Assembly: GCA_030159075.1 (NCBI GenBank)
Contig: BROG01000030.1
Location: 469,001 to 533,000, forward strand
DNA from: Atrina japonica
Taxonomy: Eukaryota; Mollusca; Bivalvia; Pterioida; Pinnidae
Length of the DNA: 64,000 bases
Direction: 5' to 3'
The translations under genes were made by a program, and so were the position numbers. Below the pieces are notes generated by a model. It made no database searches. It was not told where the DNA came from and worked only from the letters and a program-made list of their open reading frames with translations. Shown here in pieces: positions 36,701 through 45,816 of the stretch (within the stretch, counting starts at the first letter, position 1; the number at the start of each line of letters is the position of its first letter).

Positions 36701-38524
36701 AGTATAAGTGAATCATACTTTTATATATAAGTCCCCTTCCCAGGAAACCTGAAGGGGGTTGGAGGTTACATTAGATTTTGTCTGCATCCATTCATCTGGC
36801 AGTTTGTCTGGTTAAATGTTTTGTAATTCTTGTCATTTACTTTATAGGGGTTTCATAGACACATGTACATTGTCATGTTATAAGAGGAGATATGTATTCA
36901 TTCAGCAATTCTCTCATAATACTTTGTTTTTTAATATAGTGTGTGTAGATCTGAGTGTAACTTTGTATTTTACAGAGCTGTTTGTCTTCAAATCCTGGAT
37001 AATCCATTGTTGTTTGTGTGGTTCTCGGTCATTTCAACATTCAGGTAATACCACCAGTCCTAAGTGATTTAAAATACAACAGTTTATGAACATCAAAAAC
37101 TAAAGAATATAATAAAGGTCTGATGTCATGGCTGGCATACATCATAGAACCCACAATGCATTGTGCAAAGTGTCTGCCAGTGCAGTCATGACCAACAATA
37201 TGTCTTTATAAAGGAAAAACATTTTGGCAAGGCAAAACAAAACAAAACTTTATATTTGATAGAAAAGTGGTCATGACTTCACTACTGTATTTTGATATAT
37301 GTGCTTGGTTTTGAAGTACAAGTTGGTTTAATGGCTGATCTCAAATTAATACTTGTGCAGATGAATAATGTTATCAGTATTTATCAATCAGTCTAGGAAA
37401 GAATTATTATTATGTGATAATCAGAAAATTCTTTTGTTTTTGTGTTCTGTTTTTTATTTTTGGAAAGTTTATCGACAAATGTCTAAGCCTGAGACACATT
37501 TGGAAAGTTTATCGACAAATGTCTGAGCCTGAGATACATTTAATTAACTGTAAATAACATTTTTAATGACTGTTAATAACTTTTATAATGTCAGTTATAT
37601 CAGGGCTTTTGAGCAGGTCTTGATTCTTTCTCTTTTAGCATGCTGCCATTGCTGATTAAAGATGGTCTTGTTGTGGCATATATTGGTACAACAGTATTTT
37701 ACACGATACTTTGCTTTTGTATCTTACCAAACATCTTCCAGTCTAGTGGCAAAAATAGGTGGAGGGAATTGACAAAGCAGGCCTTAGTATGTACACATTT
37801 CATTATTGTTTCCTTTCGTTATACATATCAAATCTTTTATTTATAGCTAATTTGGCCCCATGGGCCAGGAGAGCTATTCCTATCACTCTGTGTCGTTCAT
37901 GAGTGGCGTCATTGTTGTTGTTGTCATAAACCTTTTGCATTTTCAACTTCTTCTCTGAAACGGCTGATGGGATTTCTATTAAATCTATAACAAGTAAAGA
38001 AAATTGTAATAAGAAAAGACAATCAGTATTATTAGTTTGCAGAAACCTACATGTATATATAAAACTCAACAGAACCATCCTTGTTTGTCGTCTCCTTATA
38101 AGAGTTATTTCCCTTTTAAAGCTAATTCTTTTAACTTAAAGTTTTATGCATGTAAATCTTCATATTTTGATTATTATATCAATATATCTATAACCATAAT
38201 CATGTTTTCCCTGATTAAAGGGGTACAGGTTACTGTAACCAATTCTATGAAAATTTACTGAGGAATATAATGTCAGTTACTGATATTTATGTATATTATG
38301 CTTTTCAGTTCTGCCTTTCTTTGTTGGGTGTCGTATGTTTGAGCATTGCCAGTCTGACGCTGAAGCCTCCGCAGCACCTACCCGATTTGTTTCCTGTCTT
38401 AATATCGATGTATTCCTGTGGACATTTTGTTTGTTTTCTTATTTATTTCCATGTTAAACAATTTACATTTAGAAAAGATCTGTCTGTCATATCGCATGTG
38501 TCTTTGAAAAAGAAAATGTCTTAG
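15362..38524 (+). CDS. ALG6: ALG6, dolichyl-P-Glc alpha-1,3-glucosyltransferase, complete
   Basis: ALG6 adds the first glucose to Man9GlcNAc2-PP-dolichol in the ER membrane, using dolichyl-phosphate glucose (family GT57). Exons: 15362-15443, 22624-22708, 23767-23856, 24316-24404, 26180-26265, 28349-28413, 31086-31268, 32279-32414, 33656-33741, 34444-34528, 35132-35202, 36976-37044, 37639-37786, 38309-38524. All have AG/GT borders and sum to 1491 nt, 496 aa plus stop; human ALG6 is 507 aa. Family blocks seen: [20 protein letters not shown] (start of the first lumenal loop, with the key acidic residue in GDYEAQ), [79 protein letters not shown] and [14 protein letters not shown]. The N-terminus starts with a hydrophobic segment as in homologues. 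Intron 1 (7.2 kb) contains a whole MULE; intron 5 ends in a splice-site minisatellite. Confidence 0.96.
15826..16290. repeat. Left subterminal array of the MULE
   Basis: Motifs of the type ACCGCAAGGAC and ACCACAAGGAC recur many times. A roughly 180-bp unit beginning ACCACAAGGACATAAAATA is repeated from about 15893 and 16078 with a partial third copy from 16272. Such subterminal arrays are plausible transposase binding sites (inference). Confidence 0.8.
16767..18944 (-). pseudogene. MULE-type DDE transposase, broken by one frameshift
   Basis: Two minus-strand frames, 18944-17586 (452 aa) and 17564-16767, are one protein split by a single-base slip in the six-base A run at 17610-17615; the conserved sequence continues in the next frame directly after the run. 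The catalytic triad is visible: first Asp in [11 protein letters not shown] (about residue 421 of the first frame), second in LIGTDDEKA (residues 32-33 of the second), Glu in NNNAESMN (residue 146 of the second). A CTKH motif follows the second Asp, as is usual in Mutator transposases. The N-terminal half has an acidic run (coded by an ATC microsatellite near 18625) and a DDCGVW block that may be a degenerate DNA-binding domain. The stop at 17586 comes from the frameshift. A sequencing error in the A run would give the same picture. Confidence 0.85.
19022..19561 (+). CDS. SGNH/GDSL-type hydrolase carried by the MULE
   Basis: The intact 179-aa frame has all SGNH blocks: ALFGDSY (block I, Ser10), GKGGMR (block II Gly, about 35-36), ICIGGND (block III, Asn70) and DLVHYN (block V, Asp154 and His157). 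Length and a starting strand [10 protein letters not shown] fit a compact single-domain esterase or acyl hydrolase; the substrate cannot be told. The ATG at 19022 is preferred because block I begins at once; an upstream in-frame ATG at 18872 would overlap the transposase N-terminus in antisense. No signal peptide or membrane segment is seen. It is divergent from the transposase, whose start lies 77 bp away, so one short region must serve both. It lies between transposase and right terminal array, so it belongs to the element. Precedent: esterase domains occur in ORF1 of some CR1-type retrotransposons. Confidence 0.85.
   Translation: MAKIALFGDSYISCLERYCEGILKVLGEIKFFGKGGMRLDQLHSGSRFKKYLDDLIAFCPDVVYICIGGNDIEVETSPAYIVQGIQELADTLKKSGVKKLLVHEIGTRESLRGALTQQIFDSKRKSINKKLRQIPVADFIRFPKITYPSGFSEDLVHYNQKGMQHFFHGVRRVLLSLKS
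19594..19609 (+). promoter_or_regulatory. Histone-like 3' stem-loop after the SGNH ORF
   Basis: GGCCTT, four-base loop TTTA, AAGGCC: a perfect 6-bp stem and 4-base loop, 32 nt after the stop, preceded by AAA and followed by ACACAAA and a purine run (ACGAAAAG) 11 nt on. This is the size, spacing and flank layout of replication-dependent histone mRNA ends, except that the last loop base is A rather than C. A normal AATAAA also exists at 19699-19704, so function is uncertain. Confidence 0.4.
19732..20294. repeat. Right subterminal array of the MULE, about 200-bp unit, 3 copies
   Basis: Copies start at 19732, 19938 and 20138 (periods 206 and 200). Each ends in a block like TGCGGTACTTTCTGGAGTCC followed by TTGCGGTAAATTTGCGATC, a variant of the real right terminus; the third copy ends in the terminus itself. 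Confidence 0.88.
20303..22623. other. Rest of ALG6 intron 1, no gene seen
   Basis: Between the MULE and ALG6 exon 2 there are only short unrelated open frames. A region with GGGGCCCAG-type motifs near 20508-20570 may be old repeat. Nothing coding is supported. Confidence 0.6.
23005..23185 (-). mobile_element. Degraded tRNA-derived SINE
   Basis: The minus-strand head (23178-23095) is related to the SINE at 3917-4157: it retains the block for GAGGTGAGATACTTTATGG, a degenerate box B (GGTTCAAGCCC) and box A-like TGGCTAAGTG. It lies in ALG6 intron 2. Confidence 0.7.
26461..26955. repeat. 24-bp minisatellite, about 20 copies
   Basis: The unit is GTAAAGTGTGCAGGTTACACTGTAT-like, with shorter variants lacking the ACACTGT part. 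It lies in ALG6 intron 5, upstream of the 71-bp array. Confidence 0.9.
27852..28348 (+). repeat. 71-bp array: seven copies of the ALG6 exon 6 acceptor and exon start
   Basis: TTGAAAGCCAGTGTGTTG starts at 27852, 27923, 27994, 28065, 28136, 28207 and 28278, exactly 71 bp apart; the eighth position, 28349, is the first base of real ALG6 exon 6. Each unit ends with the intron 3' end (GTCAGTTTTATAATAACAG). Units share about the first 34 exon bases, then diverge. Five of the seven keep AACAG, the first has AAG, and the 28207 copy has lost its AG (AACAA). Confidence 0.95.
29422..30580. mobile_element. hAT-like non-autonomous element, 1.16 kb, 5-bp duplication
   Basis: The left end CAGGGCTCTACAACACTA and the right end read inward, CAGCGCTCTACAATGCGA, are inverted. 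ATAGT flanks both sides (29417-29421, 30581-30585). It contains AT and GT microsatellites near 29505-29587 and several hairpins at 29900-30190. No transposase is seen. It lies in ALG6 intron 6. Confidence 0.72.
30600..30800 (+). mobile_element. SINE family 2 copy
   Basis: It contains TTCAGATGAGACAGTAAAAA, AGTAGGTGTTTGCATGTGAT and GCCGTAAGTGTCGAGCATAG, shared with 58729-58900 and 59208-59375. The head is truncated by or next to the hAT-like element. Confidence 0.6.
31281..31410. mobile_element. 130-bp TA-flanked MITE
   Basis: TACAGTGGAACATGTCTTGA at the left and TCAAGACATGCTCCACTGTA at the right are nearly perfect inverted ends. The TA borders suggest Tc1/mariner-type insertion. It starts 12 nt after the donor of ALG6 exon 7. 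Confidence 0.75.
31741..32130. repeat. 30-bp minisatellite, 13 copies
   Basis: The unit ATCACATTTCAGACCATAAA plus TTTTCAGTCC is repeated 13 times without indels. Because 30 is a multiple of three, it stays open on both strands (201 and 147 codons). It lies in ALG6 intron 7, ending about 150 bp before exon 8. No homology to a protein and no splice support within ALG6, so it is treated as non-coding. Confidence 0.92.
32465..33102. mobile_element. hAT-like MITE with CAGGGGTTGCGCTGG ends
   Basis: The left end CAGGGGTTGCGCTGG and right end CCCAGCGCAACCCCAG are inverted with one mismatch. Flanks AAGCC and AATGC are only partly alike, so the duplication is unproven. It lies in ALG6 intron 8. Confidence 0.6.
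36051..36431. mobile_element. MITE with GTAAATTA inverted ends
   Basis: GTAAATTAAGATATTTTGGC at the left matches the inverse of the right end (GTAAATTAGAATATTTTTGC). Inside, TTTGGCC and GGCCAAA blocks alternate. It lies in ALG6 intron 11. Confidence 0.6.
37461..37540. repeat. 40-bp tandem duplication
   Basis: Two 40-bp copies (37461-37500 and 37501-37540) starting TGGAAAGTTTATCGACAAAT differ at two bases. They lie in ALG6 intron 12 shortly before exon 13. Confidence 0.95.
37847..37990 (-). mobile_element. 3' end of a Helitron-like repeat, minus strand
   Basis: A hairpin with GGCCC and GGGCC arms (TAGCT...GGCCCCATGGGCC...AGCTA) matches the 3' hairpin of the family at 9662-10522 in reverse orientation. 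The adjoining 110 bases resemble its interior. It lies in ALG6 intron 13, immediately after exon 13's reading frame runs into the intron. Confidence 0.5.
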
Positions 38525-38546
38525 ATTTAATTTTAAAAGAAAAAAA

Positions 38547-38552
38547 AATAAA
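38547..38552 (+). terminator. ALG6 poly(A) signal
   Basis: AATAAA lies 23 bases after the ALG6 stop codon. It is very close to the stop, so a more distal signal may also be used. Confidence 0.45.
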
Positions 38553-39062
38553 TATGGAAAGAATTGAAGATGATTTGTGTGTAAATACATGTAATCAAAC
38601 TTCAAATATCACTCTCTCTGAACACATGGACATCCTCTTGCTAAATGTTTCTGTCATTGGAATTTTATGACAGGACAATTATGTGATCAATATCAACCAT
38701 GCCTCTTGTTAATTAAAAAGACTGTCATGAAAATGTCCTGAAGTTTTCAATGGAAGTTATGCTCATCTGACATGGGGAGGATATAGATTGTCAAATGATT
38801 TTAAGTGTTACTTTTAGCTTAATCAATTGCAGAGTGAGTTAGCATTCTGTCCAAGTGTTCTACTGCTTGGGTTATTTCTAATGGAGGAAAGGGATGGAAG
38901 CATATTTTATTGATTACCAGTTTTGTGTTTATAGAATATGTAAGTGTTTCCAAAATAATCCACAGGGTAAAAGTTGCCATGTAATAGTAGTGTTGTGGCT
39001 TTACATAATTTGTAGGGCCATTGGTTCAAATATTTACCTGTAATTTGTTTCCATTTTGTATT

Positions 39063-39412
39063 CTTGTATGTGAGTGGTACTGTATCAATGTTAGCTTGTA
39101 TGTGCGTGGTATTGTACCAATGTTTGCTTGTATGTCAGTGGTATTGTATGAATATTTGCTTGTATGTCAGTGGTATTGTACCAATATTTGCTTGTATGTG
39201 AGTAGTGTTTTATGAATATTTGCTTGTATGTCAGTGGTATTGTACCAATGTTTGCTTGTATGTGAGTGGTATTGTACCAATGTTTGCTTGTATGTGAGTG
39301 TATGTGAGTTGTACCAGTGTCTGCTTGTATATGAGTGGCATTGTATGAATGTTTGCATGTATGCAAATAGTGTTGTATGAATGTTTGCTTGTATGTGAGT
39401 GGTATTATACCA
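39063..39412. repeat. 32-bp minisatellite, about 11 copies
   Basis: The unit is CTTGTATGTGAGTGGTATTG followed by TACCAATGTTTG, spaced 32 bp. GTGAGT recurs in it but no exon adjoins. Minus-strand open frames here are repeat products. Confidence 0.9.
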
Positions 39413-40704
39413 TTGTTTGAAGATATAGTACAATCAGTAAAAGGCATACATTGTTATAATTTGGCATGTGCACATTTCATGTTGGCCTCTGTGTCATCAT
39501 TTTCAGCAAGTATTAATTTGATGACTTCGTCAGTCTTAGATTACTTTTTCTCTTTTGTCAAACGGACATACTTCTGGAAGGAGTGTACCGGTAATTTAAA
39601 GAACCTGTACTGGACTGGGCTGGCATTTAAATAATAGAATTTAACTTATTATAAAACAAAAACAAAGTTCTAATCATTTTTTCAACTGTTATCTGCTTGC
39701 AGAATTCATACATGCATAATAGAAAGGGATACATCCGATAAAGTGATAAAAAAGAAAGAAAAAATTCCAGAAGTTATGACATGCATCAAAAGTCACAACA
39801 AAATGACAAATTATTTTTCTACTTGAAAATCATGTGTACATGCACCTGAATGACTGGTCACTAACCATAGCCAGGTTATTGGTGAAAGTCATAACATCAT
39901 ATATAATTGCTTAGTTTGGATCCCAGGAAACTTTAAACCTGGCAAAACCAGAAAAGTGAACTGAGAATTTTTGGTGAAATTATAGGTGCCATATACTTAT
40001 TGCAGATACAGTCAACTCCACTTATAAGGAAGTGAAGGGGTATTTAAAACCTTGTAAAGCTGAAATACGTTTTTTAGATCTATATAGATTTTGTAAGAAA
40101 TCCATGGGGAATGGTAATATTCTGGTTATAACCAGTATCTTGTTTTATATGGTCTCAGATGTGGAGTTGACTCTATTTAGTTAAGGCTAGAGATAATGGA
40201 ATAATGTTTTAATGATTTCATTTTGATCCATTTATCTCATATCTACAAAACATTGTTAATTGCAACATTCTTATCTAAATGTTCTATTGTTATGTTTTCA
40301 ACATCTTATAATTCATATTATTATCCACAAACCAATTCATCTTAAGTTTAATTTTATATTTAACTGTTTTTAAATGTTTTGTAGACAATATCCAACTTAT
40401 TTTGCTTTTAAATTCTGAATTAAATTTTTATGCTTACATTTCAATGAGCTTTAATATAGCCTACTTGTATTCTTAGATATGATAGGCTATATGCAGTGTT
40501 GATTGACACTGATAACAAGAAATGAACATTTAAAAAATATCAACAGATACACAATTGTCCAGCAATGTTTCATGTTTTGTTATTGTTATTTCATTCTCAT
40601 GTTAACCTCTGGATCTATAGATCATGATATTATGTTAATAAAGTTTTGTTGTGGTACATGAACTTGTAATATATTCATTGTATGTATCATCAGTACTGTT
40701 AGAT

Positions 40705-40945
40705 ACACACATAATCATTTACAAATGCATACACAAAGACACATAGTTGCACACACATAGCCTACTCAAACACACATTCGCACAACCATACCATACACAG
40801 TCATACAACCATACTCATACACACATAAACATACTTGCACGCAAACTTGCACAACCATATTCATACACATCTCAACCATACACATACTCACACACATACT
40901 TGTACACCATACTCATACACACACATTTGCACACATACACAGGAA
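40705..40945. repeat. CA-rich degenerate satellite
   Basis: Interrupted CACACA, CATACA and CATACTCA runs. The plus-strand open frames rich in His-Thr are produced by this composition. Confidence 0.85.
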
Positions 40946-43900
40946 AAAATAGCAAAACCGATACACAAAAATCACATGAATAATTTAATGGAAAGAGAAA
41001 TAATAAAAATGGAATTAATTTTTCAAAAACAGTGTCTTACCAAATACAAAAAAAAAATGAAAAAAGAATACACATTTCAGTATGTAGGGTGATGGTATAT
41101 TGTGTCTTCTTCAAATGACTTATGTTAATTGTTGATTGTTTTGATATTATTTTTTGTTTATTATTATAAGTAATTATACAGGATGGCTTTCTCATCATCA
41201 TCTTTGTCAATATATAGGCTTTGTTTTTCAAGGTAACTGTTCATTATTTGTTAATTCTTTTATTTTAAGTAATCATGTTTACTGTTTATTTCCAATAAAT
41301 GATCTCTTATTTATGATCTAATGTACACAATTGTTTCGTCAGCCAGAAATTTAAGTTAATTAATCATGATGTATGCAGATGAGACAGTTCTGATTAAATA
41401 ATATTTACATGTAATTATTTGATTTTTGTTTTTGTCTTTTACCTTACAAATACATGTATTCTGCAAATGAACTTTGACCCTCTCAGGTATGGCAGATCTT
41501 GGACATACTAATGTCTGGAATACATTTTATTCCACTAATATTAACCTATAGGCTGGAGGTGAACTCTCTGACCTAGTATTGGCTTCATAGTAGAGTGTTT
41601 GTCATGGAAACAGAAGAACTTGGCTTTAAATATGGGTCAGGCCTCTACTATTGACCTATTGCCAAATGCCTGACATGACACCTTTTGGAAAAGTTTTGCA
41701 TTATGACATCACAATGGCCCATCAAATTATTGTGTGATTATGACATCACAATCAAATGACGTCAAAAATGCACATGGACAGCCATGTGTCAGACACTTGG
41801 CGATAAGTCAATGGACCATTTTTCGAGTTGTCTCATTCTGTTCAGTATCATCACAATAGTTTGTACTCGGATTACGTGATGTCATCTGAAAGTTGGGCAA
41901 GGTCGATTCATGTTTTGTAATATTTTCACTGATAATATTCGTCAATATCATATTTCACTTCATCTGCTAGGAATTAATTTTACTTGAATTATCTCTCTTG
42001 TAAATATGGAAAGTGTCATCACTCTTGTAAGCTAGTTTTCAAATCTGGCACCTTTTACTTCATGATATTAACATCCCTGGTCAGTAAACTGCTTATCTAG
42101 AATGTAATGATGCCCTACTTTTCTCTTTGAAACCACACTCTGTTATGAAGAATCTTGACATAAGAAAAAGCAATCCGAGTTCCTATGTCAAACAGCACTA
42201 AGAATTAAAAGTCACAGGTTCCTCTGATAACCAGCTATCTTTAAATGTTAGGCTATCCTTTGCCATGGTAGACATGACACTCTTTGAAAAGAACCATCAA
42301 TGGATTGACACAAGTTCAAAAAAGGACATAAAATGATAAAGAAATAAGACTGACCTTGTATAGATGTATAAAATTAACAAGGAACTCTGATCCTTGGATT
42401 GAAATTTGAGTACCATTATTTAAGATAAGACTGTTTCCATCTCATTGTCTTATTTTAGACCCAACATATTAGCAAACAAACAGAATTTGTGGAAATTCTT
42501 TCAGCTCTTAGTATGGCAAAAAAAGAGAATTGCTAAATTTAACCTTTCATTACATAATTAATGTAGAACTGAACAAAAAATCTAGATACACCCCATCGAT
42601 TCGTTATCTTTATGTTTAGAGCTTTGGATCAATCCATTGTACATCTTAGCATATCGATTCATTCTGACTTGTAAACATTTGGATTTTACCCATAATATTT
42701 TATTTAAACAGTTGTTATTGGATTTTGTTATATAAACGGTAATGCAATCAAAGGATGATTTAAAAAAAGCAAAGTTATTTTCAAATGAAAAAAATCTTAA
42801 GATAAGATATGTTTAGAAAAGAAGGTTATAGGCTTTTACCAGATGCGAGTAGATATTATTTTCAAGGATGATTCATCAAAGTGTTGTAAAACAAATATTA
42901 TTTTTAAAGTAAAGCGATTTCGATGGTAATTAACATATTTACATGTGTGAAAAACGAAGTTGGCCCATTAAAAAACATAGCAAAAGCTAACCCATCAAAT
43001 TTAATTCTTATAACAACAACAATCATGCAATTTGGTTGAGATTGTGTATGACTTTTTATCTCGTTGATGTCTGAAGATACCTATGTGAATCGCTTAGTAG
43101 ATAATGTATTTTTGGAATTTTACGTATTTTCGGTATATTATACTTAGAATTTCGAATACGAAATAGTTAAGCGACGGTAAGAAATTCTTTGACTTTTGGT
43201 TTACATGCCAAATGAGAATTTGACTCTATTTGATTACAAACACAAAGGATCAGCTGATATAAAAAAGATGTTGTTTGAGAGTGCTGATTTCATACGACCC
43301 AGTTCGACTACTCATAATAATAATTTGGAATTTCGGTGAAGTTGAAGTGATATTTAAAGATCATTATATTTATTTTTATGTGATCTGATTATAGCAATTG
43401 TTGTCGTGGTAAAACTGTTGTAATAAAAATACCTACGAAATTTTGTTTCATTACGTGCCAAGGATATAATACAAAAACAATGATGAAAGATAAAAAACCT
43501 CCACATACTACAATACTGTATAAGTTTATGTGAGTCTGTGTAGACCAGCCTGATTCCTCATAATAATCTTACAGTTTTCAGTGGCACCGGTTATATCATT
43601 GATATTACAAGTGTTTTCTTTTAAGTTGGCTACAGTAGCCCAGATAGTTTCTATTTGAATGAATTTATTTAACTTTTTGTCATAGGACATCACAGAATTT
43701 CAAATTTAATATTCGTAACAGTGGCGTAGCTTGGTCCAGAAAAGTGGGGACACAACTAGATTTTACCATTTGTGGATATTATTTGTCGCATTCCTCCCAA
43801 ATTTATGGTGATTAGGGGAAGCAACCTTTTAAAAAACAATGCAATGGATTTTTTACAGGATGCTGAAGATACCACAATAGATAAATTCCATAATGGGGGC

Positions 43901-45697
43901 GTATACTTCTTTTTACGAATACGAAACTGCGACTGTTTGACTTTTGGAACATGGCAACACAGATATGTTATGCGATAGTTAGTTTATTGTTAACAATATT
44001 TACAATAATAACACTGATTATATTAATTGTTGTCGCAAAAAATTTTCAGTCATTTAATACAGCAACATAAAACCTCAATACTACACTGATTGAAATTTAC
44101 CAAATCACACTTTTATTTGAGTTTTTAGCAGAAGCCTATTTGTATTTTTTTGCTTTTTGAAGGATGATTTCAAATTATATTCGTAACAATTTTGCTGAAA
44201 AACACAACTAATAGAGGATCTGTTCGCGTCCTCCCAAAGGGATTAGGGGCACAACCCTTTAAAAAAAAATATATTACAGCTAAGAATTTCTAAAGAGGTC
44301 AGTAACTTCGAGCATCCTTTGCTTTATTGGAAACAAGAATTTTAGTATGGGGTTAATAAATTATGCAAAATTACAGAATGTTACAAGATTTCAATTACAC
44401 TTTTTTACAATTTGCCTATTTATATTCTTGCTTTTTAGAATTGACAATTAAAAGCGATAGACTGAAATATATGCTATGTTAACAATTCGGCATCTTGTGC
44501 AAGATTATAAATTTGCTTTAAATGACTTTTCAATTATAAAAATTCCTTCACTGTGATATTGACAATATCTGTCTGTGAACTGTTAACAATTCTTGGCACA
44601 TAAATATGCAGAAGTTTTGTGTCAATTTCCTTCATGTGTATTGATATTATCTGTCTGAAGTGACATAAAGTTGTGTAGCGGCAATCCTTGAAGTTGGGAC
44701 GATGTTTTACATGTACACGTATTGACTAGAGGTTTAAGGCTACTGAGGAAGTATAGCGTAAGGGTGTAATACTGCCCTGTCGCATAGTAATTTAATGTCG
44801 TTGAAACGATGTTTATAGGCACAATATTTTATAATCATATCGCTGATCTATGTGGTTTGTTGCATAATAGATAAGCCATCAGTACTCATGTAAGGCCATA
44901 TGTCTGACCCGAATTTTAGTTACTTTTTTTTAAAATCTAATTTTACCGAATTAAAAAGTACCATATTCAGTATACTGAGTGTATTATACCTCAATAAAAC
45001 TTAATGATTGCCATCAACTGGTATCAGTACTTTGATTTTTTTTTTTTGGGGGGGGGGGGGGGACAAGACGCCATGCGCCTGAAAATGGTGCGTTCTTCAT
45101 GCAGTGGTGTAGGAAGCAAATCAGAAGTTTTTTTTAAAGGGGTTAGGTTTGAAGCTGGTGACAATTATTGAATAAAACTTGTTTATACTCTAAAAACTAA
45201 ATTAAAACTGTTTATGCAATGCATACAACATCAATAGTAGAGTGATGATTTCAAGTTGGATTGGTGTAAATTTTAAAGTTGCCGAGTGGAGTGAGGCACA
45301 AAATTTTTGGAAATTTATCTTTAATTTTTTCAACTTTTTATAAAATAAATAATTTGTAAGATATAACTTGCACTTTGATACAATGCAAGTTTTGCCAAGT
45401 TTACAAATAAATTTTCATATTAATACAAACTGAAGAAAAAGAAAAGAAAACGAAAATTTCTATACCCCCCTCCTCTTTGAATCTGTCACTGGATGAAAAC
45501 GACAACACAGAATCAGTACGGATTCCGGAAAATCAATTATTCAAGAATTATAACTACTGCTTTGAAAAACTCAAGTATTTTTAAAAAAAAATGTGGCTGT
45601 GTGATAAAAGAAACTATGTCAAAAAGTTTGTGGGGGCGGGGCACAAACATACAAAGTTTCAAAACTGGGGGGACCTGCCCCTGTTTTCCTACACCCT

Positions 45698-45816
45698 TGC
45701 GTAACAAGATAATCAAAGTAATTTATTTCCATTGAACCTACATGTAGATCTCTCTCTCTTGCATAATAAGATAATCAAAGTAATTGATTTCCATTGAACC
45801 TAGATCTCTCTCTCTC
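45698..45816. repeat. 62-bp direct duplication
   Basis: AAGATAATCAAAGTAATT through CCATTGAACCTA and a TCTCTCTCTC tail occurs twice, with a small ACATG insertion in the first copy. Confidence 0.85.

Noticed and set aside
39091..39447. Minus-strand frames of 88-118 codons
   Set aside because: Translations of the 32-bp minisatellite.
40747..41092. His-Thr-rich frames
   Set aside because: They are translations of a CA-rich satellite.
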